DNA of 64,000 bases from contig CM063510.1 in NCBI GenBank assembly GCA_032207245.1, forward strand, positions 154,924,096 to 154,988,095. The letters run 5' to 3'. The notes beneath the pieces were generated by a model. That model searched no databases. It was given only the letters and a program-made list of their open reading frames with translations, and was not told the origin of the DNA. Of the stretch, positions 22,311 through 34,398 are shown one piece after another. The position numbers and the translations under genes were made by a program. Origin of the DNA: Pardosa pseudoannulata (taxonomy: Eukaryota; Arthropoda; Arachnida; Araneae; Lycosidae). How positions within the stretch are numbered: the first letter of the stretch is position 1; the number at the start of each line of letters is the position of its first letter.

Positions 22311-24913
22311 TCTTACACAGTAGATCCATAAATTGAAAATTTCAAGCAGAGAGAGAGAGAGAGTAATGAATAACAGTCACATGCCAGGAAAAATCCAATG
22401 ATAAACGTAAGTCACAAAAGAGAAAAAGAAAAAAACATGAAATCTGACTTTCCTCCCGAACACAGATTTTTCCTAGTTTGGAGGCATTTACCTTATCATT
22501 GTTCTATTGTCTTAACTTGTTTTCAGTAATTTTTACCGAGTTAAAACCCTTGCCAATTCGAAGCACGTGGATTTCCAACAATAAAGAAAATATTTTTGAA
22601 AATCTTGAGCGATCGAAAGGTCGTAGTTTGAAAGTTAATGATAGTTTCAACTAATGTGCACCTACGATCGGAAATATTTGGAAAGAAAAGGGGTTGTTTT
22701 CCAAAATATTAAAATGGTGTTACTGAAAGCCACGAGAAAATTTATATTAATATTGAATTCAGTCCTTTGCAAAAATCACATTTAGGATAATAAATCAACG
22801 CTATAGAGAGATATGCACCAATATCAGCTCAAAGTAAAATAAAATGGATGGGAGGCGAGAAGTTTAGCCCAGGACAGGGTTGCGTGGAGAAAGAGATCGG
22901 AGGCCTTGTGTGTGTCAGCTTGGCGCAAAGGTTATAAGGTCTCAACTGTATTGCAAAATATTTGATCATTCTTGTTACAGGCGTTCCAGGCCAACGAGAA
23001 ATTGCTCCTTCCTACTTAAAAAACCAGATTTAATTCTGTTTTAGATTTTACGCTAACCTCACTGAAAGATATCGGTTATGACCGAATAGCAGATTACAAT
23101 TACTGAACCGCTCCACTCGGCTGACCTCCGCCGAAGACTCGGCAGGCACCACGAGTAACCTACTGCAAAATTGCGATCAGTAGGAGAAAATTCGAAATAA
23201 AATTGGATACTTTTGCGGACTTCGTAGCTATCCCGCCGGAATCAGCGAAGACAGCATGAACCTTGCGGATCAAGAAATCGGCTATAATCGTAGCGGGGAG
23301 AAAGTCAGGTCCTGAAAGATATTAACGAATAAATTGTTAAACTACTAAAGGTCAAATAAATGGTCTATCACAATGGATCGTAGTTTTTCTAGATCTGATC
23401 CATAAGATCTCCTCCCAGAGGGATATGCACCTGAACAACAACCAGCATAACGACCATGAATAGCTTCATTACCATTGAATGTCATTCATACTATACCAAT
23501 GATGGTGGTTGGTATAAGATGGAGAAACTTCTAGAACTACATTCTTCAAAGTACTTTAAAAACAAGGATAAATAATTCCTTCGTAGACAAAAATCATGGA
23601 TTTTTTCCCCTTCTTAAGAATACGAACTATATGTGTGTGGATACAAGCTCAAATACGTATAGTTACTTGATGTCTTGAAACATGACAACTCAATGGTTTA
23701 TTTCAGTATCGCGTTATACAGCCATGAGAAAGTAAATAGTTCATATTCATTAAATTATGACGAAATTATTTTTAAATATTGTATTAGTTATACGAATATA
23801 AAAGAGTAAGCAAAAAAAATTTAACTCTTTTAAATAAAATGTTAATTATCTTAGACAATAATAGGTTGAAGACTGAAAATATCAGGATATTTACGAACCT
23901 TAGTAAAAGACTGTAGCTGTACCCATGTTAAGTCAAAGTATAAAATAGTCATAATAAAAGGCGGCATCAAACTTTAGGTAACTTCCAAGCGTAAAATTTT
24001 AAAACTTTTCTTCCCCTGTCTAGTAATGTGCGTTTCACCCTGATCCACAAGGGAAAACTATATCTACGCGTCAGTAGTTGCGCATTTTAGAGAAAAAGTC
24101 GATCTCATATATCCCAACCCTGCTCGAGACTTGGGTTTCTGAAAGTGTGTACAACCCTAGGGTTCTGCAACGACTCTCCAGGGTTTCCTTCAGAAATTTT
24201 TAAGCACCATTGACTCTCGGTGATTAAATATGGTGCAATAACACTTTCTTCCCTAATGAGAAACACGAGCACTTAAATAATTATGGATCCCAAATCCATT
24301 TGTCAAAGAAAAACCTTGTTCTTCGGAAGAATAAAAAACACTTATTGCACTGACATAGAACTGCTCAAAATCATCACTTTATAAAACAGTATCAGAATTC
24401 TGGTGTTATTTGAAAAGAGAATATCCATCTTTATCCGAAAAGGCTCTGCGCTGTTACCATTCGCAAAGATCTATATTTGCGAAACTAGCTTTCCTGCATC
24501 TGCCTTATCGAAAGATAAATACTGAAATAAGTTGGATGCAGAGCATGATATGAGAATTAAATTTTCTTCAATGCAGCCAAACTTATGACAATCAAACACA
24601 AAGCTATTTATCCCATTGATATTTTTCATCAATGTATCATTTCATTTTGTATTTAAAAAACACTTGCCTTAGTCATCCATTGAAAATACAATCTACATTT
24701 TTATAATGCTTAATTTCTATGTTTACATTTAATCAGTGATTAAATAACAAACTCTTAAGTTTCTCCTAAATATTTCTTCGGGGATTCCGTGGAATATGAT
24801 GTTTGACACACTGCTCTAGAAGATTATTCGGAACCATTAAAATTAAATGTAGTAACAATAAAATTCAATATATGCTTCAAAATTTGAAAGACGGCAATAT
24901 ATAATACATTTCA
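22311..24913. other. No recognisable gene; GC-richer island at 22840-23330
   Basis: Unique DNA. The 490-bp island around 23 kb has higher GC and several small self-complementary stretches (for example CCTACTG..CAGTAGG at about 23158-23183). No open frame of useful size spans it. It might be regulatory or a non-coding RNA, but nothing identifies it. Confidence 0.4.
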
Positions 24914-24921
24914 GTCTAATA

Positions 24922-25108
24922 CAGGATTCTCCAAACTTTCCAGCCTTTGGACTACATGATTAATCCAATATGTTCAGGGAGCCAAAACCGTTTTAATTTG
25001 ATAAACTTTATTACAGCGACTATAACAAAAAGCGATTAGATGACGAGGCCAGATTGATAATACTGGCGGACTGGATTTGGCCTAAGAGTCGTAGTTTAGA
25101 GACTCCTG
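24922..25108. mobile_element. Miniature hAT element (187 bp)
   Basis: Starts CAGGATTCTCCAAACT and ends in the complement of CAGGAGTCTCTAAACT, matching 14 of 16 bases. Flanks are GTCTAATA (24914-24921) and GTCTATTC (25109-25116), identical at 6 of 8 positions, consistent with an old 8-bp hAT target duplication. The interior GGCGGACTGGATTTGGCC resembles the interior of many Charlie-type hAT miniatures. That comparison is from memory of the class. Confidence 0.65.
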
Positions 25109-25454
25109 GTCTATTCTATAACGTTACAAATTGGCGAGGGATAAGCGACGAAATAAAGTTATTTGACGGTCGTTTTTAACTAAATTTGCCAAAAGAAATC
25201 AATTTTATTTGCTGATACGGGCTTCAGTCAAGACATCGCTAAATAGCAAGCCATTCAGATTCTCAAATCCCTCCATTCTTCACACATATACTTTGTTACG
25301 AGAGAAGGAAAAGTAATGATAAAGATTTACACGTGCCATCCAAATGATACCTGTTTAAAAAAAAATAAATATTGATTACAGACAATTGGGCTCAGTTGAT
25401 TGTCCGATACAAAAACAATATTAAAATCGTAGCCCGCATTCTTAGAACAATTTC

Positions 25455-25655
25455 AGAATGAATGTCGACATTTGGGGAATTCGTGGCTGAAAGTCACCTT
25501 TCCCGAACGCCAAATGGGACTGAAGCCAGGCATTCGAGCTCATTTGGGAGAAAAGCGCCAACATCGGAAAGGTTTCCAGAAAGACATTTGCTTTCTGTTG
25601 TGAAAAGGCTTTTCTATACAAGCTAATCACTCAACACTAAGAGTGATATCCAATT
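25455..25655 (+). pseudogene. Possible C2H2 zinc-finger gene fossil
   Basis: Plus-strand translation of 25457-25604 contains ECRHLGNSW, then L-x2-G-x-RAHLGEK and a following KGFQKDI. This resembles C-x2-C-x3-F-x5-L-x2-H-x3-H-TGEK with the second Cys and first His lost. In another plus frame just downstream (to 25649) the sequence reads FCCEKAFLYKLITQH, again like a C2H2 finger start. A frame change and stop codons separate the two. C2H2 proteins bind DNA or RNA. This copy could not. The opposite-strand 62-codon frame is a shadow. The match is weak and unverified. Confidence 0.35.
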
Positions 25656-25833
25656 GATAACGGCCATTCAAAAGTTAACACAAAATCAAAACAGATTATT
25701 ATATTCCCATTAGCGTAAGGAGAGAGGCCCGATTACTCTTGCAAATACACAAAAATGCAGCATTTCAAAAAAATGGAAAAATGGGTAAAAACTTTGTTGA
25801 CGAAATCTATCCTTTAGAGCGATATTAGTAATA

Positions 25834-26652
25834 CAATGGAACCTCGAATAACAGAGTCGATTTTTCTGAATATCTAATATACATCAGAAATACAGCCTCT
25901 AATTTTATATATTTCTTTTTGCCAATTGGCGACAGTCTGCAAAATGTTTAGGTTTAAAAGCGGAAATGAAAATATATGCGTAATCAAGTCTCAGTTTTCT
26001 GTGTAGTGTGATTGATCATCTAGTGAAGTAAATGTGTTTTTTGGTAGATTCACTTTTAAGTTTTGGTCTTTATCTATACTTGACGTGGCACAGCACCGAG
26101 TGGATATTATGTTCGTAATTGTGAATATATATAAATATGTATATAGTTAAATAATGTACATAGTGTTATTAAGTATGGAGATCAACAGTTTCGTAAAAGT
26201 TTTATATCTATTAAAGTATAAGTCGAAGGGGTAAAATTACGTGAATATAGAGGTAAAATAAAATCATTAGATTTCTTAAAGGAATTAGCGTTAAAAAATT
26301 ATTTATGCTAGTAAGCAAGATACGTGTATATAATACGCACTAACATGTGTCCTAATAGATTTGGAGCAAAGGAGCAATGTTACGTTGATACATTTTCTGT
26401 AATCGAGAACTAACTGTATAAAATTTATGAGTTCTGCAACAAAAGGTAACTTTTCTTAAATGTACATTTAACAAATTAGTGTATATTAAAATAAAATATT
26501 CTCTTGAGATTTGTTTTTTTACAGGCATCTTTCCTTATTTATCTTAAAACGTATTTTAAAAAAATTCACTAAAAAATTAGTTTCTATTAATCGAGATTTC
26601 CGATATCCGAAGTACTAGAGGTCCGAATTACAGTATAATCGAGGTGATACTG
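25834..26652. mobile_element. Tigger/pogo-like DNA element, decayed
   Basis: The left end CAATGGAACCTCGAATAAC follows TA (25832-25833). The right end, reverse complemented, begins CAGTATCACCTCGATTATAC and is followed by CA, probably a mutated TA. Both ends continue into TTC.GAT.TC.. / ATTCGGA..T..CGGATATCGG blocks typical of pogo/Tigger termini. At 819 bp it is too short for a full transposase, and no frame was recognised. The superfamily call rests on the CCTCGA(A/T)TA terminal pattern and the TA target. Confidence 0.6.
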
Positions 26653-27093
26653 CACTTTCGCTTTAGTTATTCTACCGACAACGTAAAACATATTTGCACA
26701 GTTACAGTAGCGCAGTTCGTGGTACTATTACGCCATGTTCAGAAAAATGTAAAGATAGCTAGATAATAATTATAATTTGTTTTTCGCTCCAAAATAGCAG
26801 CTATCCCCATCCTCAGTTACGCTAAAGAAAATAAACATCTACAACGACTACTGCTTAGAATGTCCCCCTCCCCCTCGAACATTATTTAGAGCTGAACATA
26901 GACTCGCACCTTGCAGCTCCTTAGTACTGAATCACTCTATTTACCACACTTAAAAATAATAAATAGAAGCAAGTGATGACTCTGTGTTCTCACTACAACG
27001 AAAGAATTCCAGAAACTTGCGTATTTTCTTCTTTTCCCGTATTGAAAATTTATGACTGCTCAGAATTTGCGCACTTTATAAACCAACTCAGAA
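26653..27093. other. No recognisable feature
   Basis: Unique sequence before the tandem duplication. No domain. Confidence 0.55.
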
Positions 27094-27290
27094 AAATTCT
27101 TGCACTCTTTAAATGTTAGATAATCATTTCGTTATACGATACATTCTTGCATTTTTAATTTTTGTGAAGTCTTTTCATTCTACACGAAATTCTCGCACTC
27201 TTTAAATGTTGGCTAAATCCGTTATACGCGACATTCTTGCATTATTTTATTCTTGTTAAATCTTTTCATTCTACGCGAAATTCTCGCACT
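27094..27290. repeat. Tandem repeat, about 92-bp unit, two copies plus a start
   Basis: Unit 1 (27094-27186) and unit 2 (27187-27277) both begin AAATTCT.GCACTCTTTAAATG and end CTTTTCATTCTAC.CG. A third unit starts at 27278 but diverges after about 13 bp. A weaker partial start (AATTTGCGCACTTTATAAA) lies at 27064-27082. Confidence 0.85.
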
Positions 27291-27813
27291 TCACTCTTTC
27301 TACCTCTTATTTTGTTTCCCTTCCAACAGCTATTCATCTTGGTTAAAAACAGGAATGCAGAAGAGTGTTTCATAATAACTGAAAGAAAGTAGATCACCAA
27401 CTTCCCTTAGACGATGGAAGGGAGGGGGTAAAATTACCCCGTACACCATTTCTGTGGAACCTGGCAATAATAACTAGTACTTCATATTAGCCCGTTTAGT
27501 AACTCTTTCTCAGAAGAAACAAGTATTGCGCAACCCACTGTAGCAACCATCTTAACAAGGGACCAATTTTGCGTCAATCCAATCCTCCATTTTATACACA
27601 AAGGCAATTTTGTTAAGCTTTGAAGAATATTTTATTTTCCAATGTCTATTCATGTTTATTAATTTTTAAAAATCTCGCTTTATTTTTGATAAAAGGCGGG
27701 AATTAGGATTTTTCCACTTCGTGTGATAAGAGGTCTGATCAAAGACCATTTGAAAGAAATGTGTAGGGTAAAATGGAGTAAGTGTAATAAAGCTTTTTCC
27801 ATCTTTTTTATTG
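27291..27813. other. No recognisable feature
   Basis: Unique AT-rich sequence up to the second AAGGAC-family element. Confidence 0.55.
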
Positions 27814-28657
27814 CAGGGTTTCCACTGTTTTACTAGAACGAAAATTAAGGACTTTTTAACGACTTTCTAAGGACCAAAGTAACATTTTATAAGGACCTAC
27901 TTTAAATACACGGCATAACGACATAAACCCTATTTCCTGAGGAACATATTTTAATGATTACGAACCAGACAAGGCATGTTCAATAACAATAAATGCCCTG
28001 CAATATTTCAGAATTAAGTTTTTAAAAATGCCTAAAAATTAGTAGTAAGATATATCTATTTGATAGAAACTAATTTTGAAAAATGTACATCTAAAGGTTT
28101 TTGAGTGATCAAACTTGAAATAAATTGTGAATAAAATACAATATTATAAACAGTACTTTCTGAGGGTTTAAAAATGACTCTGATACATATGTATGTATGT
28201 ATGTATATACTAGCTGATTATGCCCGATGTTGCCTGGGAAAGAAGAAAGTTTTAGACTTTTCTATTACATTCAATACAAGGAAAATTAAACTTCCATGAG
28301 TAACTTAAATATCTACAAACCATCATCCTTCAAGCTTCGTTTAATTAAAATCTGCATGACTGTTAGCTATTAGGAAAAGGCAGCTGACTTTATATTTAAA
28401 ACCTTTTAAGTGTACGAAAGATTATTTATTGGTCAAATAATAAGTAACTAAGAAAAAACTGTTCCATAAGAAAACTGATAGGAAATCACGTGACGACGGT
28501 GGATCATGTTGATAATGAAATTGATCGCATTCCAATTTAAAAATTAAGGAGTTTTTAAGGACCTTTGACAAAAATTAAGCAGTTTTAAGGGCCCTTAAAA
28601 ATTAAAGCTAAAAATAAGGAGTTCTTAAGGACTTTTTTAAGGACCGTGGGAACCCTG
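27814..28657. mobile_element. AAGGAC-family hAT-like element, copy 2 (internally deleted)
   Basis: Complete on both ends: CAGGGTTTCCAC at the left, and GTGGGAACCCTG at the right, which is the inverted complement with one mismatch. The interior matches copies 1 and 3 but lacks their segment around AAGGATATCAAGGAAAGG. It has a short TATG repeat at about 28190-28206. The flanking octamers (TTTTATTG / TATATGTT) do not match, so no target duplication is evident. Confidence 0.7.
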
Positions 28658-29600
28658 TATATGTTCATAGTTTGTTCTATCTAAATCTTGAAAATAAGAC
28701 CTCTTTTCGCCTTAATATACACCGAGAAAAATCTTTTTTAAAAAATTCGCACTGCAGAAAAATTAACTAGAATATTCAGAAATTTCATTGGGCGAAACAA
28801 TATAAATATTTTTTTCTTAAGCTAACAAAATTGTAGGCTTCAAACTTAAAATATATTTTTCCAAAAATGACAAAACATTTTTTATGGGGTTAAGATCTAG
28901 ACTTCTTCAAAGCCAAAGCAATAGAAAAAAACATTCCTATGACTTCTTTATAATATTAAAGTGAAAATTTTAATGATTACTTACTAATTTATAGGTGCTA
29001 TTGCGCATGGCTACGTAAATTCAAAAATGCAAATAAATTTAAATTTACCACAGACATCGTGTGATAAAGTTCACTACTCTCTTGAATTATTGGCACCTTT
29101 AACATCTTTTTTTTGTGACGCCCGTGTCAACTGAACTCCACTGAACTTTAATCTGTACAATTCCTTGAAAAGTTATAAGCCCAAATACTTTAAGAAAATA
29201 CATGACTATTTTAAGAAGGCAACTTTTGTTAAGTCGCTCACCTTTTTATTATCGGACCAGATTGTTTCCGTCAGGTCCAAATAGACTGAATGCAGATTGA
29301 TCAGAGAAAAAATAAAACACGAGCCTAAGCTTTAACAGACCACCTTTTAACCTTTCTGGTTTACTCAAATCTTGTTTTCTTATTTTTTTTCCCATTTTTA
29401 GGCTTCTTAAATCGAGGCGGCAAAAGTGCATACGACTGTATAAATATTACAAGGGTCTTCCGTTTTTCCCGGGCATAAAGGCGGCTGGTTTAAAAAGTGT
29501 AATAAAAGGTCACATGCAGCCGTTATTAATTCAGACTTAGTTTTGGGAAGTGTGGGAGGAATGCAATCTCAAAGAATCATGTCCATGATTTAATTTCGTT
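28658..29600. other. No recognisable feature
   Basis: AT-rich unique DNA. Short frames without domains. Confidence 0.55.
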
Positions 29601-29601
29601 G

Positions 29602-29660
29602 ATTGGGAAAGTTAAGATTATGATCATCGTTCAGATGATCATAATCTTAACTTTCCCAAT
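29602..29660. repeat. Perfect inverted repeat, 27-bp arms, 5-nt loop
   Basis: Arm 1 is 29602-29628, loop GTTCA, arm 2 is 29634-29660 and its exact reverse complement. Pairing stops abruptly on both outer sides. This could be a local template-switch product, a cruciform former, a small-RNA hairpin, or a snap-back artefact. Confidence 0.95.
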
Positions 29661-31004
29661 TGGAAGAATTTTGAAGAAATTTAAAAGCAATAATTTTATA
29701 TAGAGAGAGACATGTGTAACACGGCGAAAATTAAAATTAACATCGCCGTTAACATTAAATAATTAGAAAGTTTAGCTCCTATTGTTTTTACTTGCCCGGG
29801 CTTGCTGGGTAAGGATAATCCTAAGTGTCCAGCAGTTGTGACATATTGAAGAGAACGGCGAGTCTGTATGAACTTTAAGAGCCCAGAAAACAGCATGTTA
29901 TTCTAGCAAGAGTAGGGCAAGGAATGATACATTGAAATACGTGAGGATTACAGGGTTTGCCTCACAGTGAGACGCACAAACGAATTCTTTCCCAGTGAAA
30001 GGGACTTAGCAGCTATATTAACAATCAGACAGGAACTTAGATCACAGAAAAAGTGAAGTATTCGCTTGGGAAAGCTGGAAAATGTGGTGAATACGCAGAC
30101 AATTTGCATTTTAATTCAGAATTAGCTTTGGGAAATAAGTTGGAAGAATTCAAGCCGCTGCTACTCCTTTTAATAAGATATTTTGTGGCTGAGAAAATAG
30201 AATTGAAAAAATTGAGAAGGAGGGGAAATGAGAATTAAGAGATTTTAAGCTTAATAATTTTGTTTATATATATATATATATATTTTACACACAAATATAT
30301 ATGACTTATACAATTAAAAATTACAAGAGCAATTTAGTAAAGCATATATTTCTATTTTAGATATGATGTTCTTGTATTTTAACTATTTTTAAGTAACAAT
30401 AAAAAAATTGCTTTGTTTGAAAACTAAACCGTAAAGTCAAGAACTGAGTTGGCATAAAAATTAATATTGCATTTGCATGGCTTTCAACGGAAACAGGGAT
30501 GAAGGCTTCATAACTGAAGAAAGATGCTAAAAAGCAACGGGCCTTCATGAAATAAAAAACGAGGCAGCGAGAGAAACCTTAAAAGAGAAAGTTGTTCTCA
30601 ATCAAGACTTGCGCTGAACTTAGCACCTTTTGAAGACTCTGATAATTGGCAGTTTCGTTAAGAAAGATACCATAGTAATACACACTTGAGTCCGACTCAT
30701 GTTCAGTACTATGTAAGGCGATTAGGAAATAAAGCTTATTGCAAATATTGCGAGTGGAGATAGGCGTGAATGACATCTGTGACTACATCATCGGTGAAAT
30801 GTGACATTTCATATTAAAGTAGCGAAACGCCGTTGTCATCAAAATGCTCGATTTTCTAAACTCCATGAATTATTAACATTTAAACTCTCCTTTTTAATAC
30901 TTTGAGTTTTATTTCTACCTCATTCAGAATCAAGAGTTGCCTTAAAATTTAAAATTTATTTACCAGCAATATTTAGAAACCCGAAATGAATTTCAACAGT
31001 TTGT
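29661..31004. other. No recognisable gene
   Basis: AT-rich, with a short (AT)n run at 30265-30283. Four frames of 61-66 codons lack domains. Confidence 0.55.
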
Positions 31005-31353
31005 CAAAGAACTTACCGAATCATCGAGTAAGTTTAAAAACGCTGGTTTAAAAAAAATTTATTTTTATTAATTTAGTTTGTTGATTTTATTTTGAAGAAG
31101 TTTTTGAAGTTTTATAAGCTTGATGATGTTTAAATTCTAAATTTGATACGGTTCTGTTTTAATTAAATTGAAGACATTGATTACATAAAATTAAAAATAA
31201 AATATATCTCTAATGCAAAACATTTTAAAGAAGCGTATCTTAAAAGAAAAAAAAATATTCTACGGAAAAAAAATCATTCTCTATCATTTCTAAGATGGTT
31301 TTTAAAAACACATTAGATATGGTTCTGTATATATATTGATTACATAAAATATG

Positions 31354-31399
<46 letters not shown>

Positions 31400-31577
31400 G
31401 TAATCAAAATTTTTCAATTTAATAAACACAGAATTATATCTGATTTAGAATTTGAACAGCATCAAAATTATGAAATTTCAAATACTACTCAAAATGTAAT
31501 CAAGAAACTATATCAATAAAAATTCACTTTTTTAAACTAGTTTTTAAATTTACCCGATGATTTGGTAAGTTTTTTGG
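31005..31577. mobile_element. Repeat T copy 2: element with about 45-bp inverted termini, superfamily unknown
   Basis: The left end CAAAGAACTTACCGAATC and the right end (reverse complement CAAAAAACTTACCAAATC) continue as inverted repeats through ATCATCGRGTAARTTTAAAAAC to TTTAAA, about 45 bp. The body is AT-rich and holds an (AT)n run at 31359-31396. No target duplication was clear. The termini do not match the hAT or piggyBac patterns seen elsewhere in this window. A damaged relative is at 17755-18560. Confidence 0.65.
31359..31396. repeat. (AT)n microsatellite inside repeat T
   Basis: About 19 AT units, bracketed by GATTACATA and TTGTGTAATC, which are nearly inverted. Confidence 0.9.
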
Positions 31578-31865
31578 AAAACTATACCCCCCCTCAAAAA
31601 AAAAAAGGAGGCAAATATTTAAAAAATTGTTCTTTTAAACAATATGAAAACATTGAATAAGACGTATACAAACTTTAAAACTAGTTATGATTTTTTTAAT
31701 TATAAAAAGAAACTTTTCCTCTGAAACACTATCAAGTAGAACAGTAATTTGACGCTAAATGTATAATCAAACACTGAAATCAATATTATGTTTTAAAGAT
31801 TCTGCTTTGAAAACGGTATTTGAGAACACTTCAGGAGCTGGGGAGATTACTCATGAGGCCTTTAA

Positions 31866-31988
31866 AAGCTTTATCAATGTTAATGATATTTATTAAAAAA
31901 CATGGGACATTTAATGGCTTTATCAATATTAATATTTATTAAATAACATGGGACATTTAATGGCTTTATCAATGTTAATGATATTTGT
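31866..31988. repeat. Tandem repeat, about 46-52-bp unit, 2.5 copies
   Basis: The unit is GCTTTATCAATGTTAATGAT... ending CATGGGACATTTAATG. Two full units are followed by a partial third that ends at GATATTTGTGG. Confidence 0.9.
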
Positions 31989-33517
31989 GGAAATGCCACT
32001 GACGCATATAACACTCGCTGTTGTGCACCCAGTGTAGGAAGAAAACAAAAAGGTCACCCATATTAACAAATCCAGTTTTCTTAAATAATTTGCTATCTCA
32101 CTGAATTGTGATATCAGTAATAAGAATTGTAATTTCATCAAGCGGCAACCAATAACTTCTTTCATTCTCAAATTTTAAGTGATTCTTGACCGATTCAACA
32201 AATTCAGATTGCAAAGGCTCACTCAACCATTGACCCATACTAATTACCTCCAATGCCGTTTCGTCAGCCCATTGTTTTGGAAACTCTTAATCGATTTTTA
32301 AAAAACAAAGTGGCATATCCGAGAGAAAATAAATTGACTTTTTATAAGACTAAGAAAAAATAACTGTTTAATTTTTGAAGAGAAGGGGAGGGGTGGTGGC
32401 TAGGCCCAGGCCTAATAGTACATTAGGCCTTGTTCGGAAAGTAATATTTAAAAATTTGGGAAATTTTAAAACAATGTTTGACTAGTTAAAGCCTTCAAAA
32501 ACAAGCCAACACTATCCAAAATATAATTAATACCGTAAATAATTAAGCAGAAAATATGTGGTTTTATATTTAATGAAAATACTGCATGTAATAAATACTA
32601 AACGATTACCAAGCCAGGTACTAAGTGATCACACACATTTTTCTAAAGTAGACCGAGTTTAAAAAAACTTATACCTATAATACCTATAATATTAAAAAGT
32701 ACTGCTCGGGAAATTTCAAGAATGCTTACCTAGTTTTCGATATCATTTATAATTACTATAATGTTAACTTATATACACAAATGAACATAGAAAAATTACC
32801 TTTATTTATATGAAATGAAGGGGGAAATATACATTTTACTTACATTTAAAGTACAAATCAGCACACAGAAAATGTACAGAGTAAATGACACAAAGATGAA
32901 TTCTTACCTAAAAAAAGAAAAAAGAAAATTTAATATACAAGTATACACACATATAAACATACAGATAAATACGCAAATATGTATACATACATAAGCACTG
33001 CATTTGTGTAATATGATCATAAAGGGTCTCATAAAGGGTACTAGAAAATCTACATTGTGAGGGCTCTTGCTCAGACAGATCGTTGGGATGTGATCTGCCC
33101 TCATTCGTGTGTTTTTCTTAAATTTTTAAATTAATAACTATGATTTTTTTTCACCCGTTCCGTTTGGGCCACGTATATTTTATGAACAAAACATCTAATT
33201 CAGATGTTTCAGCCTAGGAGAGTAAGAATAAATCCATTTCTGTGAAACTCAGTCACAGCATGTAGTTTCCACCTAAATGATTAAATGGCGGTTTATAGAC
33301 AAAGAGAAAAATGATAAAGTATGTATGCGAAATTATGTCTTTTGGCGTTTACTAGTAGTAGATTGAGACTGATCTCAACTTCCGTAAACTTGTTCATCTA
33401 CATCAATATAATGATATGGTCAAAAAAGATTGCGAATATTTGGCTACACATTATTTTAGTGAAATTCTTAATTACAATCTCCATATTCTACGTCTGCATT
33501 TTAAGGAACTGTATCGT
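31989..33517. other. No recognisable gene
   Basis: AT-rich unique DNA. It contains an 8-bp inverted repeat AGGCCTAA/TTAGGCCT near 32409-32431 and short ATAC-rich stretches near 32935-32995. No domain in any frame. Confidence 0.55.
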
Positions 33518-33536
33518 GGAACTTCGTATGAATTTA

Positions 33537-33702
33537 GTTTGGTTTGGTGAGTTAAGGTCTATTGCTTTTGCTCACGAGGGCTAATGAGATCGGGACCTAC
33601 TGCTTAAGACAGATTCTGAACATACATGCCAGCAGTGAAATACGAACCCCGCGTACTATGGTACCAAAAAGCAGCGCTCTGCCATTCGGCCATCGTTCGT
33701 CA
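33537..33702 (-). mobile_element. SINE-1 copy with target duplication
   Basis: Flanked by GGAACTTCGTATGAATTTA (33518-33536) and GGAACTTCATATGAGATTTA (33703-33722), an old imperfect duplication of about 19 bp. It carries the family landmarks: TTTGGTTTGG tail side, CACGAGGGCTAATGAGA, GGGACCTACTGCTTAA, a B-box remnant and TCGGCCATCGTTCG. Confidence 0.85.
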
Positions 33703-34398
33703 GGAACTTCATATGAGATTTAATATCTCACAACAATGGGTAACATAACCACATGACTGAAGACTTCGCTGTATTTTCTGTGGAATGGAAGACACAGAAA
33801 ATACCTCACAAAATAGTGAACGCCCTGTTGTGTTGAGATTACAAACATTTTTGCTCTTTTGTAAATGAGTTTCTACTTTAAAATGGTAATCTGTCCTCTG
33901 AACCCTTTACTATATTGAATACGTTTTACCCAACCAAATATTTTAAATAGGTCTGAATAACCCCCAAAAATAACACAAAGATTTTTAACTTACATAAATA
34001 TTAATATAATTATTACATAAATATAACTTACATAAATTAAAACTTACATAAATATTTCTAATAAATCAACTCAATATTATATTTACTATTATAAGTGGGA
34101 AATTTTTGTTTCAATTATAAATTTAAATGTAATTGATAAATTTACAAAATTAAATATTCGAGTACATACATAAGCGCCATTATGATATTTACTGTACAGA
34201 AAAGTGACTACCCCCCTCCTCCCTCCACTATGGAAGTTACTTTACTGTTTTCTTGGGAAAATACGTGGTAGGGATGAGTTATTAAAAGAGTAACCAAATT
34301 GTAAATTATGGCATTATTAGGTTTTGGTTTCATATATTTCAATATGAAGATGGCATATAACAAAACTGATGTTTCGAGATATGGGAGAATGACTTTTG

